From Akkermansia sp. (GTDB lineage: Bacteria; Verrucomicrobiota; Verrucomicrobiia; Verrucomicrobiales; Akkermansiaceae): 64,000 nucleotides of DNA. The notes beneath the pieces are model-generated. The model did no database searches and was not told the DNA's origin. It was given only the letters and a program-made list of their open reading frames with translations. Both the position numbers and the translations under genes were made by a program. How positions within the stretch are numbered: the first letter of the stretch is position 1; every line of letters begins with the position of its first letter. The DNA is taken from assembly GCA_017555205.1 (NCBI GenBank), contig JAFZGW010000002.1, positions 79,714 through 143,713 of the forward strand, in the 5' to 3' direction. Positions 24,859-35,273 of this stretch are shown here, piece by piece.

Positions 24859-25938
24859 TTATCTGAAACGTATTTGCAGTGCCAATTTTATATAAATTTT
24901 TCCATCTACTTCAAACAATCTTGCATAATGATGCCTGGAACGAGACGGTTTTTCAAAACGCGTACACAAATAGAGATACTGCATAAACGCATCTCTATTA
25001 TATACATGGTAGGTCACAACATCACCGTCGGGCTTCACAACAATGAACCCACTAGTCACTTCGGTCTTCCCATCCCATGGTTTCCCAGGCGTCATTCCAA
25101 GAGCCACGGCCATCAAAAGGCGTTTCACCATCTCCCTGTAAGGGCCACATTCCTCATAATGCAAAGGGTCTGCTTCCGCAAGAGTCCCTATCGCAGATTC
25201 AATTGTTTTCTTATCTTCACAATAATAAAGACGCACCATTTCTCCAAGAATATTGACTGCCGAAGAATCAATATAACGCAGATTTTTTCTGAATACATCA
25301 CTGCAACAGTCAACAAAATGCAAAGTTGCACCTCGATTCCGGAGAGCCATCATTAAATCTTTAGTCTTCTCAATTGAATTTAAGGAAACAACTTCAGCTA
25401 CAGTAAGTCCCCTTACCTCATATAGAAAATTCGTACATTCTCCACTACTATTCAGAAGAGTCGGTGCCTTACCCAAGTAAGATTTTATGCTGAAACCGCA
25501 AGTAGGGTTATGACCTGCACGTATATCGCATATCTGTAAGGTTATATCCTTCTTATTTGTTGATTCAGCTTTAATCGAATCACATCCTAGCCGCTGTAAA
25601 AACTTATACACTTTAGGATATTCCACAGTGCGCTTAGTCTCACAGCGAATCAGTTCAAGTAACTCATCCGCTTCTTTAGCGCTCTCCTCGGATGTAACCA
25701 TCGTCACTTTTGCCAGGCCATCAGTTACTAACCACTCATCTGTTTCTTCAACATATGTATACGTCAGCACAGAATTTTTCCCCTTTCCTCGTTCTATTTT
25801 CAGCAAAGGGTAACATTGGTTAGTTCGTTCTAACCTCTCATCACAGGAACAGATAACATGTTCTCCCAATAAACGAAAGAAAACATAAACTTCACTCCAC
25901 TCCCCTTTATTTCCAGACCTCGTACATTCGTTGCCCAT
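24859..25938 (-). CDS. HpaII-family-like type II restriction endonuclease
   Basis: 359 residues. The N-terminus (GNKGEWSEVYVFFRLLGE) and the middle (GHNPTCGFSIKSYLGKAPTLLN, then ECTNFLYEV) resemble the HpaII restriction endonuclease family (CCGG cutters), whose members are about 350-360 residues. The FSIKS segment would carry the catalytic Lys. The family call is from memory of the pattern and is moderate. Context is strong: it starts 2 bases after the stop of a C5-cytosine methyltransferase and is followed by vsr. Alternative: another endonuclease fold paired with the same methylase. The recognition site cannot be read from sequence. Confidence 0.75.
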   Translation of the reverse strand: MGNECTRSGNKGEWSEVYVFFRLLGEHVICSCDERLERTNQCYPLLKIERGKGKNSVLTYTYVEETDEWLVTDGLAKVTMVTSEESAKEADELLELIRCETKRTVEYPKVYKFLQRLGCDSIKAESTNKKDITLQICDIRAGHNPTCGFSIKSYLGKAPTLLNSSGECTNFLYEVRGLTVAEVVSLNSIEKTKDLMMALRNRGATLHFVDCCSDVFRKNLRYIDSSAVNILGEMVRLYYCEDKKTIESAIGTLAEADPLHYEECGPYREMVKRLLMAVALGMTPGKPWDGKTEVTSGFIVVKPDGDVVTYHVYNRDAFMQYLYLCTRFEKPSRSRHHYARLFEVDGKIYIKLALQIRFR

Positions 25939-25940
25939 AT

Positions 25941-27227
25941 TCAGATTATAACTTTTTTAATTTCTTCCGCAATAGCGCGAATAACAGGAACAGTCACGCT
26001 GTTACCAAACTGCTTATACAGATGAACATCCGATAACGGCAAAATATAACTGTCAGGGAACCCCTGAAGACGAGCCCATTCTCTTGGTGTCATTTTGCGA
26101 ATACCGTCACGGTTAACATTGCCCTTAATGTGAGTCACGGGAGTAAAGTCTGTCAACCGATCGTCTATGATAAGATTTCTTTCTCTTCCCATACCTCCAC
26201 ACACTATGGCGCCGGCAATGCCATCAAGTGGTCGGATTTCATATCCAAACCCATTACCTTTCGCTTCATGTCTGGCCTTATGACGTTTCAGAGTATCTAT
26301 ATAAACATCACTCAGGTAGTATTTTACAGACACAGGATCTTTCTCCATAATATCCCTGATAGTCACCTTCTTACCGCTGGGTGCAGGAAAAGAAAACTTC
26401 TCCGGTGCGACATCCTCCCTGAACGCAACGATATAAATACGCTCACGATTCTGAGGGACTCCGAAATCTTTTGAGTTAAGTACCTTATGAAACACCTTAT
26501 ACCCCATCTGCTCCAAAGTACCGGTAATAATTTTAAATGTTCGCCCCTTATCGTGAATTGTTAGCCCCTTTACGTTCTCACAGAATATCACTTTAGGCTT
26601 ATGATGAGAACAAATTCGGGCAACATCAAAGAACAGAGTTCCTCGAGACATGCCTTTGTAATCATCACTGAACCCCTTTCTCTGCCCCGCTAAACTGAAT
26701 GCCTGACATGGAAAGCCCGCAAGGCAAATGTCAAATTCGGGCACATCCTTTTCTTCAATCTTAGTAATATCACCCGCAATGGGCTTCATATCCATATAGT
26801 TCGCCCGATACGTTTTTTGAGCAAACTCGTCCCACTCCGATACGAATACAGTCTCAATAGAATCCCCGAAAGCTTGGTCAAAGCCCATACGAATACCACC
26901 GATACCTGCAAACAAATCGATAGCTTTCAACCTATTTGAGAACACCTCGGTCATATTCTCAGTCTCTTCCACTCTTACCCGGACGTTTGAACTGCGGCCG
27001 ACAACCACAGTGTCGCTCACAAATGCATCCAAGTCTGTACCAAACCGATCCAGAAGTTTCATAAGTGAAAGAAACGGTATATCAGCATTTCCCGCTTCAA
27101 TCTCTACCAAATCTGCTCTCCTCAAACCTATATCCCTTGACAAATCGGTAAGAGTGAGCCCCGATGATTCTCTCAAGGCCTGTATTTTAGCCCCCGTCTT
27201 TTGTAAAATTTCCGTATCCAACTGCAC
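25941..27227 (-). CDS. C5-cytosine DNA methyltransferase with N-terminal HTH
   Basis: 428 residues. Residues about 8-70 form an XRE-type helix-turn-helix (IQALRESSGLTLTDLSRDIG, then LVEIEAGN). The methyltransferase domain runs about 100-428 with the SAM motif DLFAGIGGIRMGFDQA, catalytic Cys in GFPCQAFSLAGQRKGF, ENVKGL, QNRERIYIVAF and final motif X (QFGNSVTVPVIRAIAEEI). It protects host DNA against the adjacent endonuclease. The fused HTH probably represses its own promoter, as known for M.EcoRII-like enzymes. The start is GTG, 6 bases after TATACT, so a leaderless GTG start is predicted. First gene of the restriction operon. Confidence 0.93.
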   Translation of the reverse strand: MQLDTEILQKTGAKIQALRESSGLTLTDLSRDIGLRRADLVEIEAGNADIPFLSLMKLLDRFGTDLDAFVSDTVVVGRSSNVRVRVEETENMTEVFSNRLKAIDLFAGIGGIRMGFDQAFGDSIETVFVSEWDEFAQKTYRANYMDMKPIAGDITKIEEKDVPEFDICLAGFPCQAFSLAGQRKGFSDDYKGMSRGTLFFDVARICSHHKPKVIFCENVKGLTIHDKGRTFKIITGTLEQMGYKVFHKVLNSKDFGVPQNRERIYIVAFREDVAPEKFSFPAPSGKKVTIRDIMEKDPVSVKYYLSDVYIDTLKRHKARHEAKGNGFGYEIRPLDGIAGAIVCGGMGRERNLIIDDRLTDFTPVTHIKGNVNRDGIRKMTPREWARLQGFPDSYILPLSDVHLYKQFGNSVTVPVIRAIAEEIKKVII

Positions 27228-27233
27228 AGGCTA

Positions 27234-27262
27234 AGTATAGGCATTAAAGCGCTACATGTCAA
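27234..27262 (-). promoter_or_regulatory. Promoter of the restriction-modification operon
   Basis: Minus strand TTGACA, 17 bases, TATACT; the GTG start codon follows after 6 bases. Confidence 0.85.
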
Positions 27263-27324
27263 GCATACTAAATATCTACACCTCACTTTTCGCCCGAACG
27301 TTCACTGCACCGTCCATAGAAGAC

Positions 27325-28167
27325 TCAGAAAGGTATATCATCATCCACCTCCTCGGGTGTTATACAACTCGCAGAGTCTTCTGCTATACCCGTCATTCTT
27401 GCAAAAAAATCCTCCATATTGCTTATGCTACGTGTTAATGCTGCATCATTGAGAGTTTTACAAACCCAATCAGCAGTGCTCATCTTACATACAGCAGCAG
27501 CTAACTCAACATATCGTTCCTGCCACATGTTCTGATTAACCGGGATATATAAAAACTCACCCTCTTGCGTTAAACAGTGTAATTCCCGCACATAGCACGT
27601 TGCCAACCTAGCCCCGCCATCAGTATCCTGTTGCATGAACTGAGCGACCCTTTCTGAATCATCTCTGATGATTTCAAATGCCTTCTTCAACGTATTAGCA
27701 GCCTCAAACATGATAACCTGAGTAGCCCATGACGCTAGTTTCTTATGAGTTGGATTTTCCTCATATTTAGGCCAACTATTAAACTCATCGCAATTAATCT
27801 CATTATAACACACACTCGAAACTTCAACAGCAGCACACCATAATTCCAGCTTGGGAATCTCCTTAGTTAACCCAGTCAAATTCAGATAACCAAGTAGGCA
27901 AGTAGTCGATTCTCCTTCCACATAAAGACTTTTATCACCTCTCTCGTACCGTCGCATAATATTCGTAATAGAATTTCTATTCTGAGCGGTAATTTTAAGA
28001 GAAGTATACAGCCAATTCTTCACAGTTCCGTCAGACTTGCCAATATTCTGAGCTAACCATTTGATTGACTTTCCGTTTACCTGTAACCACTCGCGTACCG
28101 AAAGCTTAAAATCCTTAAGCGAATCATGCTCGCGCATGTCAGTCCCTGTTGCATCATTAACATCCAT
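27325..28167 (-). CDS. HTH-like protein of unknown function in the restriction island
   Basis: 280 residues from MDVNDATGTDMREHD. An N-terminal helix-turn-helix-like stretch (REWLQVNGKSIKWLAQNIG, then GTVKNWLY; about residues 22-50) is followed by a helical body without a recognised family. Codon and base use are AT-rich like the rest of the island. The start is fixed by the promoter: a TTG 12 codons upstream is itself part of the -35 box, and the ATG at 28167 lies 7 bases after the -10. It is divergent from the small gene at 28266 with mirror-image promoter elements, so it may regulate both. Function unknown. Confidence 0.7.
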   Translation of the reverse strand: MDVNDATGTDMREHDSLKDFKLSVREWLQVNGKSIKWLAQNIGKSDGTVKNWLYTSLKITAQNRNSITNIMRRYERGDKSLYVEGESTTCLLGYLNLTGLTKEIPKLELWCAAVEVSSVCYNEINCDEFNSWPKYEENPTHKKLASWATQVIMFEAANTLKKAFEIIRDDSERVAQFMQQDTDGGARLATCYVRELHCLTQEGEFLYIPVNQNMWQERYVELAAAVCKMSTADWVCKTLNDAALTRSISNMEDFFARMTGIAEDSASCITPEEVDDDIPF

Positions 28168-28174
28168 GTCACGA

Positions 28175-28203
28175 AATGTACCACAAAGACCACACCATGT
28201 CAA
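28175..28203 (-). promoter_or_regulatory. Promoter of the HTH-like gene (left half of a mirrored pair)
   Basis: Minus strand TTGACA, 17 bases, TACATT, ATG after 7 bases. The elements CATGTCAAG and CACGAAATGTA reappear inverted in the divergent promoter as CTTGACATTG and TTACATTCGTG. Confidence 0.8.
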
Positions 28204-28231
28204 GATTTTATATTACACACAACTTTTATTC

Positions 28232-28259
28232 TTGACATTGTGTTACATTCGTGTATCAT
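28232..28259 (+). promoter_or_regulatory. Promoter of the 82-residue gene (right half of a mirrored pair)
   Basis: TTGACA, 16 bases, TATCAT; ATG after 6 bases. TTACATTCGTG between -35 and -10 mirrors the left promoter, indicating a shared regulator. Confidence 0.8.
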
Positions 28260-28265
28260 ATTTAC

Positions 28266-28514
28266 ATGAGCATTTCTAAAAGTTCCCTTGACGCAGCAAT
28301 AAGTACTGTTACGGACTACATATATCAACGCTATGAATACCAAGCTTCCAGATTCTCCCCAGCAGAGTTACATGGCGCAGTTGGATTATACATCGAAGAG
28401 GTTGAGGCGGCTTGGACAAATGACGACGATTTATGGGAAATAGCAGGAAATTTTGCCAGCGATGGTTATCTCTCCCCTCGCAAGCTCGATGAATTACAAG
28501 GAATCTTCTATTAA
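28266..28514 (+). CDS. Small acidic protein, unknown function
   Basis: 82 residues (MSISKSSLDAAISTVTDYIYQ...), helical and acidic, with no recognised family. The promoter places transcription start at the ATG. Its size, its island location and a promoter shared with an HTH-like gene suggest a regulator, antitoxin-like or phage-type protein, but nothing in the sequence decides this. A possible small membrane protein gene follows 7 bases after the stop. Confidence 0.65.
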   Translation: MSISKSSLDAAISTVTDYIYQRYEYQASRFSPAELHGAVGLYIEEVEAAWTNDDDLWEIAGNFASDGYLSPRKLDELQGIFY

Positions 28515-28521
28515 AATTTAT

Positions 28522-28707
28522 ATGGCTCCCAATAGCAGACGCAAAAAACGCCATAAAAGCAACTGTCGGCAGCAGTACCAATTTACCATTAGCATATTTT
28601 CAAATATACCTAAAAAACACATCTTTTACTGGTTATCGGTACTGTACCTCCTTCTTGAATTCCTTTCCATGATTATTACATTTATATACCATTTGAGCAT
28701 TAACTAA
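28522..28707 (+). CDS. Possible small membrane protein
   Basis: 61 residues: a basic N-terminus (MAPNSRRKKRHKSN) and one or two membrane segments (about 33-57, WLSVLYLLLEFLSMIITFIY). It starts 7 bases after the preceding stop, so the pair could be co-transcribed. Composition favours a real small membrane protein, but no family supports it. Confidence 0.4.
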   Translation: MAPNSRRKKRHKSNCRQQYQFTISIFSNIPKKHIFYWLSVLYLLLEFLSMIITFIYHLSIN

Positions 28708-28793
28708 TCTCCCATAAACAATGCATAAATAACATTTTACTCATAAAACTATGCTACTCCAATGAATCTGTTTGCAGCACGCTATTGCTATGG

Positions 28794-29003
28794 TCAGTTC
28801 TGCCTCTTAACTATAATTTCATGCGAAGGTGCAAAATCTCCATTCGTTACATCGTTGACTCTTTTCAAAAGCTTTGCGAACTTATCTATAAAGTGATGCA
28901 AATGCACTTTTTGCTCCCAAGTTAAAGGCATGGCACTAACAGCAGCATGAGCAACCATAGCTCTATACTCTATTTCCGTTTTATTCACGAGGTGTTCCTG
29001 CAT
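28794..29003 (-). CDS. Small hypothetical protein
   Basis: 69 residues, predicted helical (EIEYRAMVAHAAVSAMPLTW...LHHFIDKFAKLLKRV). No family recognised. Supported as a gene by a promoter (TCGACA-17-TAAAAT) with the ATG 6 bases after the -10 box. Confidence 0.6.
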   Translation of the reverse strand: MQEHLVNKTEIEYRAMVAHAAVSAMPLTWEQKVHLHHFIDKFAKLLKRVNDVTNGDFAPSHEIIVKRQN

Positions 29004-29009
29004 GGTGTC

Positions 29010-29038
29010 ATTTTAACGTCAGGAGAGTAGTCTGTCGA
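29010..29038 (-). promoter_or_regulatory. Promoter of the 69-residue gene
   Basis: Minus strand TCGACA, 17 bases, TAAAAT, ATG 6 bases later. Confidence 0.7.
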
Positions 29039-29077
29039 GCCTTATTAGATTGTATTGCAAATCTGTGTTATAACACA

Positions 29078-29105
29078 GCCCGCGCTGCTTATCGGCAGCG
29101 CGGGC
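29078..29105. terminator. Strong GC hairpin at the island edge
   Basis: A perfect 11-bp stem GCCCGCGCTGC with a 6-base loop, preceded by the palindrome TGTGTTATAACACA. It lies downstream of the Sel1-like gene at 29145. There is no clear T-run on either side, so termination is likely but not classic. Confidence 0.55.
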
Positions 29106-29144
29106 AGAAAATCAGAAATACGTGATTGATACACCGTATTTACC

Positions 29145-29705
29145 TTATCTTCTCCCGAGGCGCTCGAGCTGGGCTACGGCGTCTGCATGGCCGGTAGCGG
29201 CGGCGAGTTCGAGGAAACGCACGGCCTTTCTACGGACGAGGGAATGGATGGAGGAGTCGATGGAAAGGAGGTAGCAGGCGTAGTCGTAGTGGTGTTCTGC
29301 ACTGGGATAGCCTGAAACGAGGGTACGATAGAGGGAGTCGAGCTCAGCGCGGTCGTCTTCGGTATTACGCTTAAGGAGCAGCGAAATGAGTGTGCAGAGT
29401 GGCTGCTCAAGGTCGTAGACATTTACAACTTCATGCAGCCAGTTGATGGCTCGATCATTGTCGCCGATGGAAAGATAATAGTCAGCCAGAGCGCAGAGAG
29501 ACTCCGGGTCTTCCAGCTCAGCGGCCTTCTGCCAACAGGCGACAGCCGTCTGCAAATCCTGAGGACAACCGTCAGTCCCCTGAGCGTGAGCCTTGGCACA
29601 GGCACGCAGTTTGTCTATAAGCTCATTGTATGCGGCGATGTAAGCATCATCGTCATCGTAGAGAGAATAATCGATTTCGGTAGCAAGAAGAGAGGTGGCA
29701 TCCAT
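29145..29705 (-). CDS. Sel1/TPR-repeat protein
   Basis: 186 residues from MDATSLLATEIDYS. Several helical pairs of Sel1/TPR type are visible (DLQTAVACWQKAAELEDPES, LADYYLSIGDNDRAINWL, and a final KAVRFLELAAATGHADAV). A longer upstream reading would add a hydrophobic N-terminus, but a TTTACG-17-TAGACT promoter ends 7 bases before this ATG and excludes it. Likely a cytoplasmic adaptor; partner unknown. Confidence 0.78.
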   Translation of the reverse strand: MDATSLLATEIDYSLYDDDDAYIAAYNELIDKLRACAKAHAQGTDGCPQDLQTAVACWQKAAELEDPESLCALADYYLSIGDNDRAINWLHEVVNVYDLEQPLCTLISLLLKRNTEDDRAELDSLYRTLVSGYPSAEHHYDYACYLLSIDSSIHSLVRRKAVRFLELAAATGHADAVAQLERLGRR

Positions 29706-29712
29706 GTTGTAG

Positions 29713-29741
29713 AGTCTACTATATATTTCAGGAAACGTAAA
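29713..29741 (-). promoter_or_regulatory. Promoter of the Sel1/TPR gene
   Basis: Minus strand TTTACG, 17 bases, TAGACT, ATG 7 bases later. Confidence 0.6.
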
Positions 29742-29899
29742 GAAAAAAGTACGAAATCGGAAACAGGATTTTTGCAACAGGAGTAAAAAAAATAAAACAA
29801 GCGCCATAATAACAACTCTTTGCTAACGGGGACTGTCACCCGACTGCTACATGCTCTTTTGGTCAAGCACCTCCGTAGGGCAAAGTGATAGAAAAAAAA

Positions 29900-29925
29900 C
29901 CCTGCACCTCAAGCGAGGCGCAGGG
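29900..29925 (-). terminator. Terminator of the gcv operon
   Basis: CCCTGC-CCTC hairpin (one mismatch in the middle, AAGC-type loop) followed on the minus strand by eight T residues, 31 bases after the gcvP stop. Confidence 0.88.
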
Positions 29926-29956
29926 ATTGGATGCAAAAAGCACTTTCAACGGGCTA

Positions 29957-32785
<2,829 letters not shown>

Positions 32786-32805
32786 AGCGTTTTGAGTAAA
32801 AAGTA

Positions 32806-32877
32806 GCAAAGCCTTGCGGGGGCTTCGGGCAGGAAGGGTAATCCCCTGCACCGGGAGCTCCACCGGCAAGGCTTTGC
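32806..32877 (-). ncRNA. Structured RNA element between gcvH and gcvP
   Basis: Perfect 12-base arms (GCAAAGCCTTGC and its complement) enclose 48 bases that can fold into two further hairpins: CCGG/CCGG, and GCAGG/CCUGC around GGAUUACCCUU. The result is a three-way junction. On the minus strand the closing arm is followed by UACUUUUUAC, a weak terminator-like tail, 20 bases before the gcvP start. It does not show the conserved glycine-riboswitch core. It may attenuate gcvP relative to gcvT/gcvH, stabilise mRNA ends, or sense a metabolite. Confidence 0.6.
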
Positions 32878-32885
32878 GGTGTTAC

Positions 32886-33269
32886 TTATTTGTTGCAGAA
32901 ATCAGTGTAGGCAGCGGCGTCCATCAGAGCGTCGAGCTCGGAGGGGTCGTCGAGCTTAATCTTGCAAATCCAGCCGGCGCCGAAAGCATCGTTATTCACG
33001 GTGTTGGGCTCACCGTCGAGAGCCTCGTTCACCTCCACAATCTCACCGGAAACGGGAGTGTAGATATCGGAAGCGGCCTTGGTGGACTCAACGGCGCCGA
33101 TGCTGTCCTCCTTGGAGAAGGTATCGCCAACGGCGGGAAGGTCAACGTATACAACCTCGCCCAGCTCAGCCTGTGCGAAATCGGTGATACCGAGGGTCAC
33201 CACGCCATCAACGGCGGGGCTGATCCATTCGTGCTCGGAGGAATACTTGTAATCAGCGGGATTGCTCAT
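32886..33269 (-). CDS. gcvH: Glycine cleavage system H protein
   Basis: 127 residues, usual length. It carries the lipoyl arm that shuttles the aminomethyl group between P, T and L proteins. The lipoylated Lys is in AVESTKAASD, with the typical YSSEHEWIS N-terminus and GWICKIKL. It is 21 bases after gcvT and in the same operon; the structured element at 32806 separates it from gcvP. Confidence 0.97.
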   Translation of the reverse strand: MSNPADYKYSSEHEWISPAVDGVVTLGITDFAQAELGEVVYVDLPAVGDTFSKEDSIGAVESTKAASDIYTPVSGEIVEVNEALDGEPNTVNNDAFGAGWICKIKLDDPSELDALMDAAAYTDFCNK

Positions 33270-33290
33270 AGTATGTGTTTAGTTCAGGGG

Positions 33291-34376
33291 TTATTTTTTA
33301 AGGAAAGGTTTCTTGACGATAACGGCGGGAACAGCCTTGTTGCGCACGATGACGTTCACCTCGGTACCCACCTTGGAGTGAGCAGCGGGGACATAGAGCA
33401 TGGCGATACCCTTGCCCAGGGAGGGAGAAAGCACACCGCTGCAAATCTCACCCAGCGGAGTGCCGTCGGGCAGCTGCACTTCGTAACCATGGCGGGGAGG
33501 AGCACCCTTGCCGGTATACTCGATAGCCACCAAAGCCGTGGGACGGCCGACAGCCTTCTGCTCACGCAGCACCTCTACGCCGATGAAGTCTTTGCTCAGA
33601 TCGCAGCACCAAGAAAGACCGGCTTCGAGCGGAGTTTTTTCGGGGGAAAGGTCGGAACCGTTGAGAGAATAGCACATCTCCAAACGCAGACTGTCACGAG
33701 CACCAAGACCGCAGGGCTGAGCGCCGGAAGCGATGCTCTTCTCAAACCACTTCACACCCTGCTCAGCGGGGCAGAAGAACTCGAAACCGTTCTCACCGGT
33801 GTAACCGGTGCGGCATACCACGCAAGCATCACCATCAGCCTCAAACATCAGGATACCGTTGCGCACGGGAAGCTCCACGCCGGGGCACATCTTGGCGAAC
33901 ACCTCCTCGCAGTTCGGCCCCTGAACAGCCAGGCCCACGTAAGCATCACTCTTGTTCACGAGGGAGATACCCTCAGGCTTACGGGCGGAAAGCCAAGCAT
34001 AGTCCTCATCAATCATGCTGGCATTCACCACTACAAAGAAGTCATCCTTACCGGTCTGATAAATGATAAGGTCATCGATTACACCACCCTTTTCATTGAG
34101 CATCATCGAGTACTGTCCCATGCCGTCCACCAGCTTATTAAGGTTATTGGTGAACATGCCGTTGAGCCACTCAGTGGAGCCGGCACCGCTCACGAGGAAC
34201 TGTCCCATGTGTGAGATATCGAACACACCGCAATCGGTGCGCACTGCATTGTGCTCAGCTAATATACCCGCATACTGCACCGGCATATTCCAACCGGCGA
34301 AGGGCACCATCTTGGCTCCGAGCGCCACGTGCTTGTCGCACAGCGGCGTGCTCTTAATTGTTTCTTCGGCGTTCAT
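33291..34376 (-). CDS. gcvT: Aminomethyltransferase, T-protein
   Basis: 361 residues from MNAEETIKSTPLCDKH. It transfers the one-carbon unit from aminomethyl-GcvH to tetrahydrofolate, releasing ammonia. Family motifs are seen: MVPFAGWNMPVQYAG, FDISHMGQFLVSG, CRTGYTGENGFE and LRLEMCYSLNG. A longer upstream reading is excluded by the promoter (TTGACT-16-TATAAT), whose -10 box ends 10 bases before this ATG. First gene of gcvTHP. Confidence 0.96.
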   Translation of the reverse strand: MNAEETIKSTPLCDKHVALGAKMVPFAGWNMPVQYAGILAEHNAVRTDCGVFDISHMGQFLVSGAGSTEWLNGMFTNNLNKLVDGMGQYSMMLNEKGGVIDDLIIYQTGKDDFFVVVNASMIDEDYAWLSARKPEGISLVNKSDAYVGLAVQGPNCEEVFAKMCPGVELPVRNGILMFEADGDACVVCRTGYTGENGFEFFCPAEQGVKWFEKSIASGAQPCGLGARDSLRLEMCYSLNGSDLSPEKTPLEAGLSWCCDLSKDFIGVEVLREQKAVGRPTALVAIEYTGKGAPPRHGYEVQLPDGTPLGEICSGVLSPSLGKGIAMLYVPAAHSKVGTEVNVIVRNKAVPAVIVKKPFLKK

Positions 34377-34386
34377 GAGGTGCGAG

Positions 34387-34414
34387 ATTATACGCTCGCC
34401 GAAAATAAAGTCAA
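34387..34414 (-). promoter_or_regulatory. Promoter of gcvTHP
   Basis: Minus strand TTGACT, 16 bases, TATAAT, ATG 10 bases later. No glycine riboswitch fits in the 3-4 base leader. Confidence 0.85.
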
Positions 34415-34485
34415 GCGCAGGTTGCCGCATTTTGCAATTTTGACACAGCTAAACGCACATTTTGGGAAACAATGACAAAATAATC

Positions 34486-34605
34486 TTATAACGGCACTGC
34501 GTCAGAAAAGTAGCGTGAATGACGAAGGTGTTAGCTGCCTGAGCTAGAGTCGAAGATAATCAACGGAGAGAAGACTGCACGTTTTGAGTTGAATACGTGA
34601 AATCA
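34486..34605 (-). mobile_element. Decayed right end of an ISL3-family element
   Basis: The sequence from TTATAACGGCACTGCGTCA through GTTAGCTGCCTGAG and AAGATAATCAACGGAG to TTTTGAGTTGAATACG matches, with scattered differences, the reverse complement of the last ~115 bases of the intact element ending at 37343. It therefore covers the terminal repeat and the 3' end of a transposase gene in opposite orientation. No open frame is left. Confidence 0.85.
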
Positions 34606-34609
34606 AAGT

Positions 34610-34640
34610 AGACTTGGCGAGCAGGATGCTTGCCAAGTCT
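34610..34640. terminator. 14-bp hairpin beyond hpt, possible terminator
   Basis: AGACTTGGCGAGCA and TGCTTGCCAAGTCT pair around a GGA loop; one pair is G·U on the plus strand. It lies 60 bases beyond the hpt stop. The flanking T content is weak, so the function is uncertain. Confidence 0.45.
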
Positions 34641-34700
34641 GAAAAGAAAAGTCTTTGGGTAAAAGGAGACGCTGAAACCTGTATGGTGTCGCGCGCGGGA

Positions 34701-35210
34701 TTACTCAATATAGCCGATGTAGGGCAGGTTTCGGTATTTGCCGTTGAAATCTAGTCCGTAGCCTACGAGGAAGTAATCATCGCAGTGCAGGGCACAAAAA
34801 TCTGCTTCGTACTGAACCGTGCGGCGACCTTTTTTGTTGACGGCAACAGTAGATGCCACCTTGGATGCTCCATTTTTGAGCAAAGTTTCGCACACTTCCT
34901 TCATCGTGAGACCGGTGTCGAGCACATCATCAATCACCAGAACCTGTTTTCCTGCGCAATCAGAGAGGGCGCCGTGCCACTTGAGCTTGCCGGTGCTGTC
35001 GGTGCCTTCATAGCTGGAGATGCGAATGGTTTGCAGCTCGAAGTTGGCGGGCAGGCAGCGCAGAAGATCCGCAGCGTACCAGATAGCGCCATTGAGCAGG
35101 CAAAGAGCCACAACGGGTTCCTCAGAGCCGAAGTGCTTTTCTATTTGGCTGGCTACTTGCTGGACGGCGTCTTGGATCTGTTCGACTGTGTAAAGTGTGG
35201 TGATGTTCAT
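34701..35210 (-). CDS. hpt: Hypoxanthine phosphoribosyltransferase
   Basis: 169 residues, normal for the family. It salvages hypoxanthine or guanine to IMP/GMP with PRPP. The PRPP-binding motif VLVIDDVLDTGLT (about 91-103) and the LNGAIWYAADLLR loop are present, as is the C-terminal YFLVGYGLDFNGKYRNLPYIG purine-binding stretch. No clear promoter was found in the 60 bases upstream. It follows the YitT-like gene on the same strand by 63 bases. Confidence 0.95.
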   Translation of the reverse strand: MNITTLYTVEQIQDAVQQVASQIEKHFGSEEPVVALCLLNGAIWYAADLLRCLPANFELQTIRISSYEGTDSTGKLKWHGALSDCAGKQVLVIDDVLDTGLTMKEVCETLLKNGASKVASTVAVNKKGRRTVQYEADFCALHCDDYFLVGYGLDFNGKYRNLPYIGYIE

Positions 35211-35273
35211 TGTTATGGTGGAGGAGAAAAAGTGCGTGTTCTGGTGAGGAAAAATGGGGCAATTCCCATTTTA

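Noticed and set aside
32806..32877. Glycine riboswitch
   Set aside because: No conserved glycine-aptamer core is present and the element lies between gcvH and gcvP, not before gcvT.
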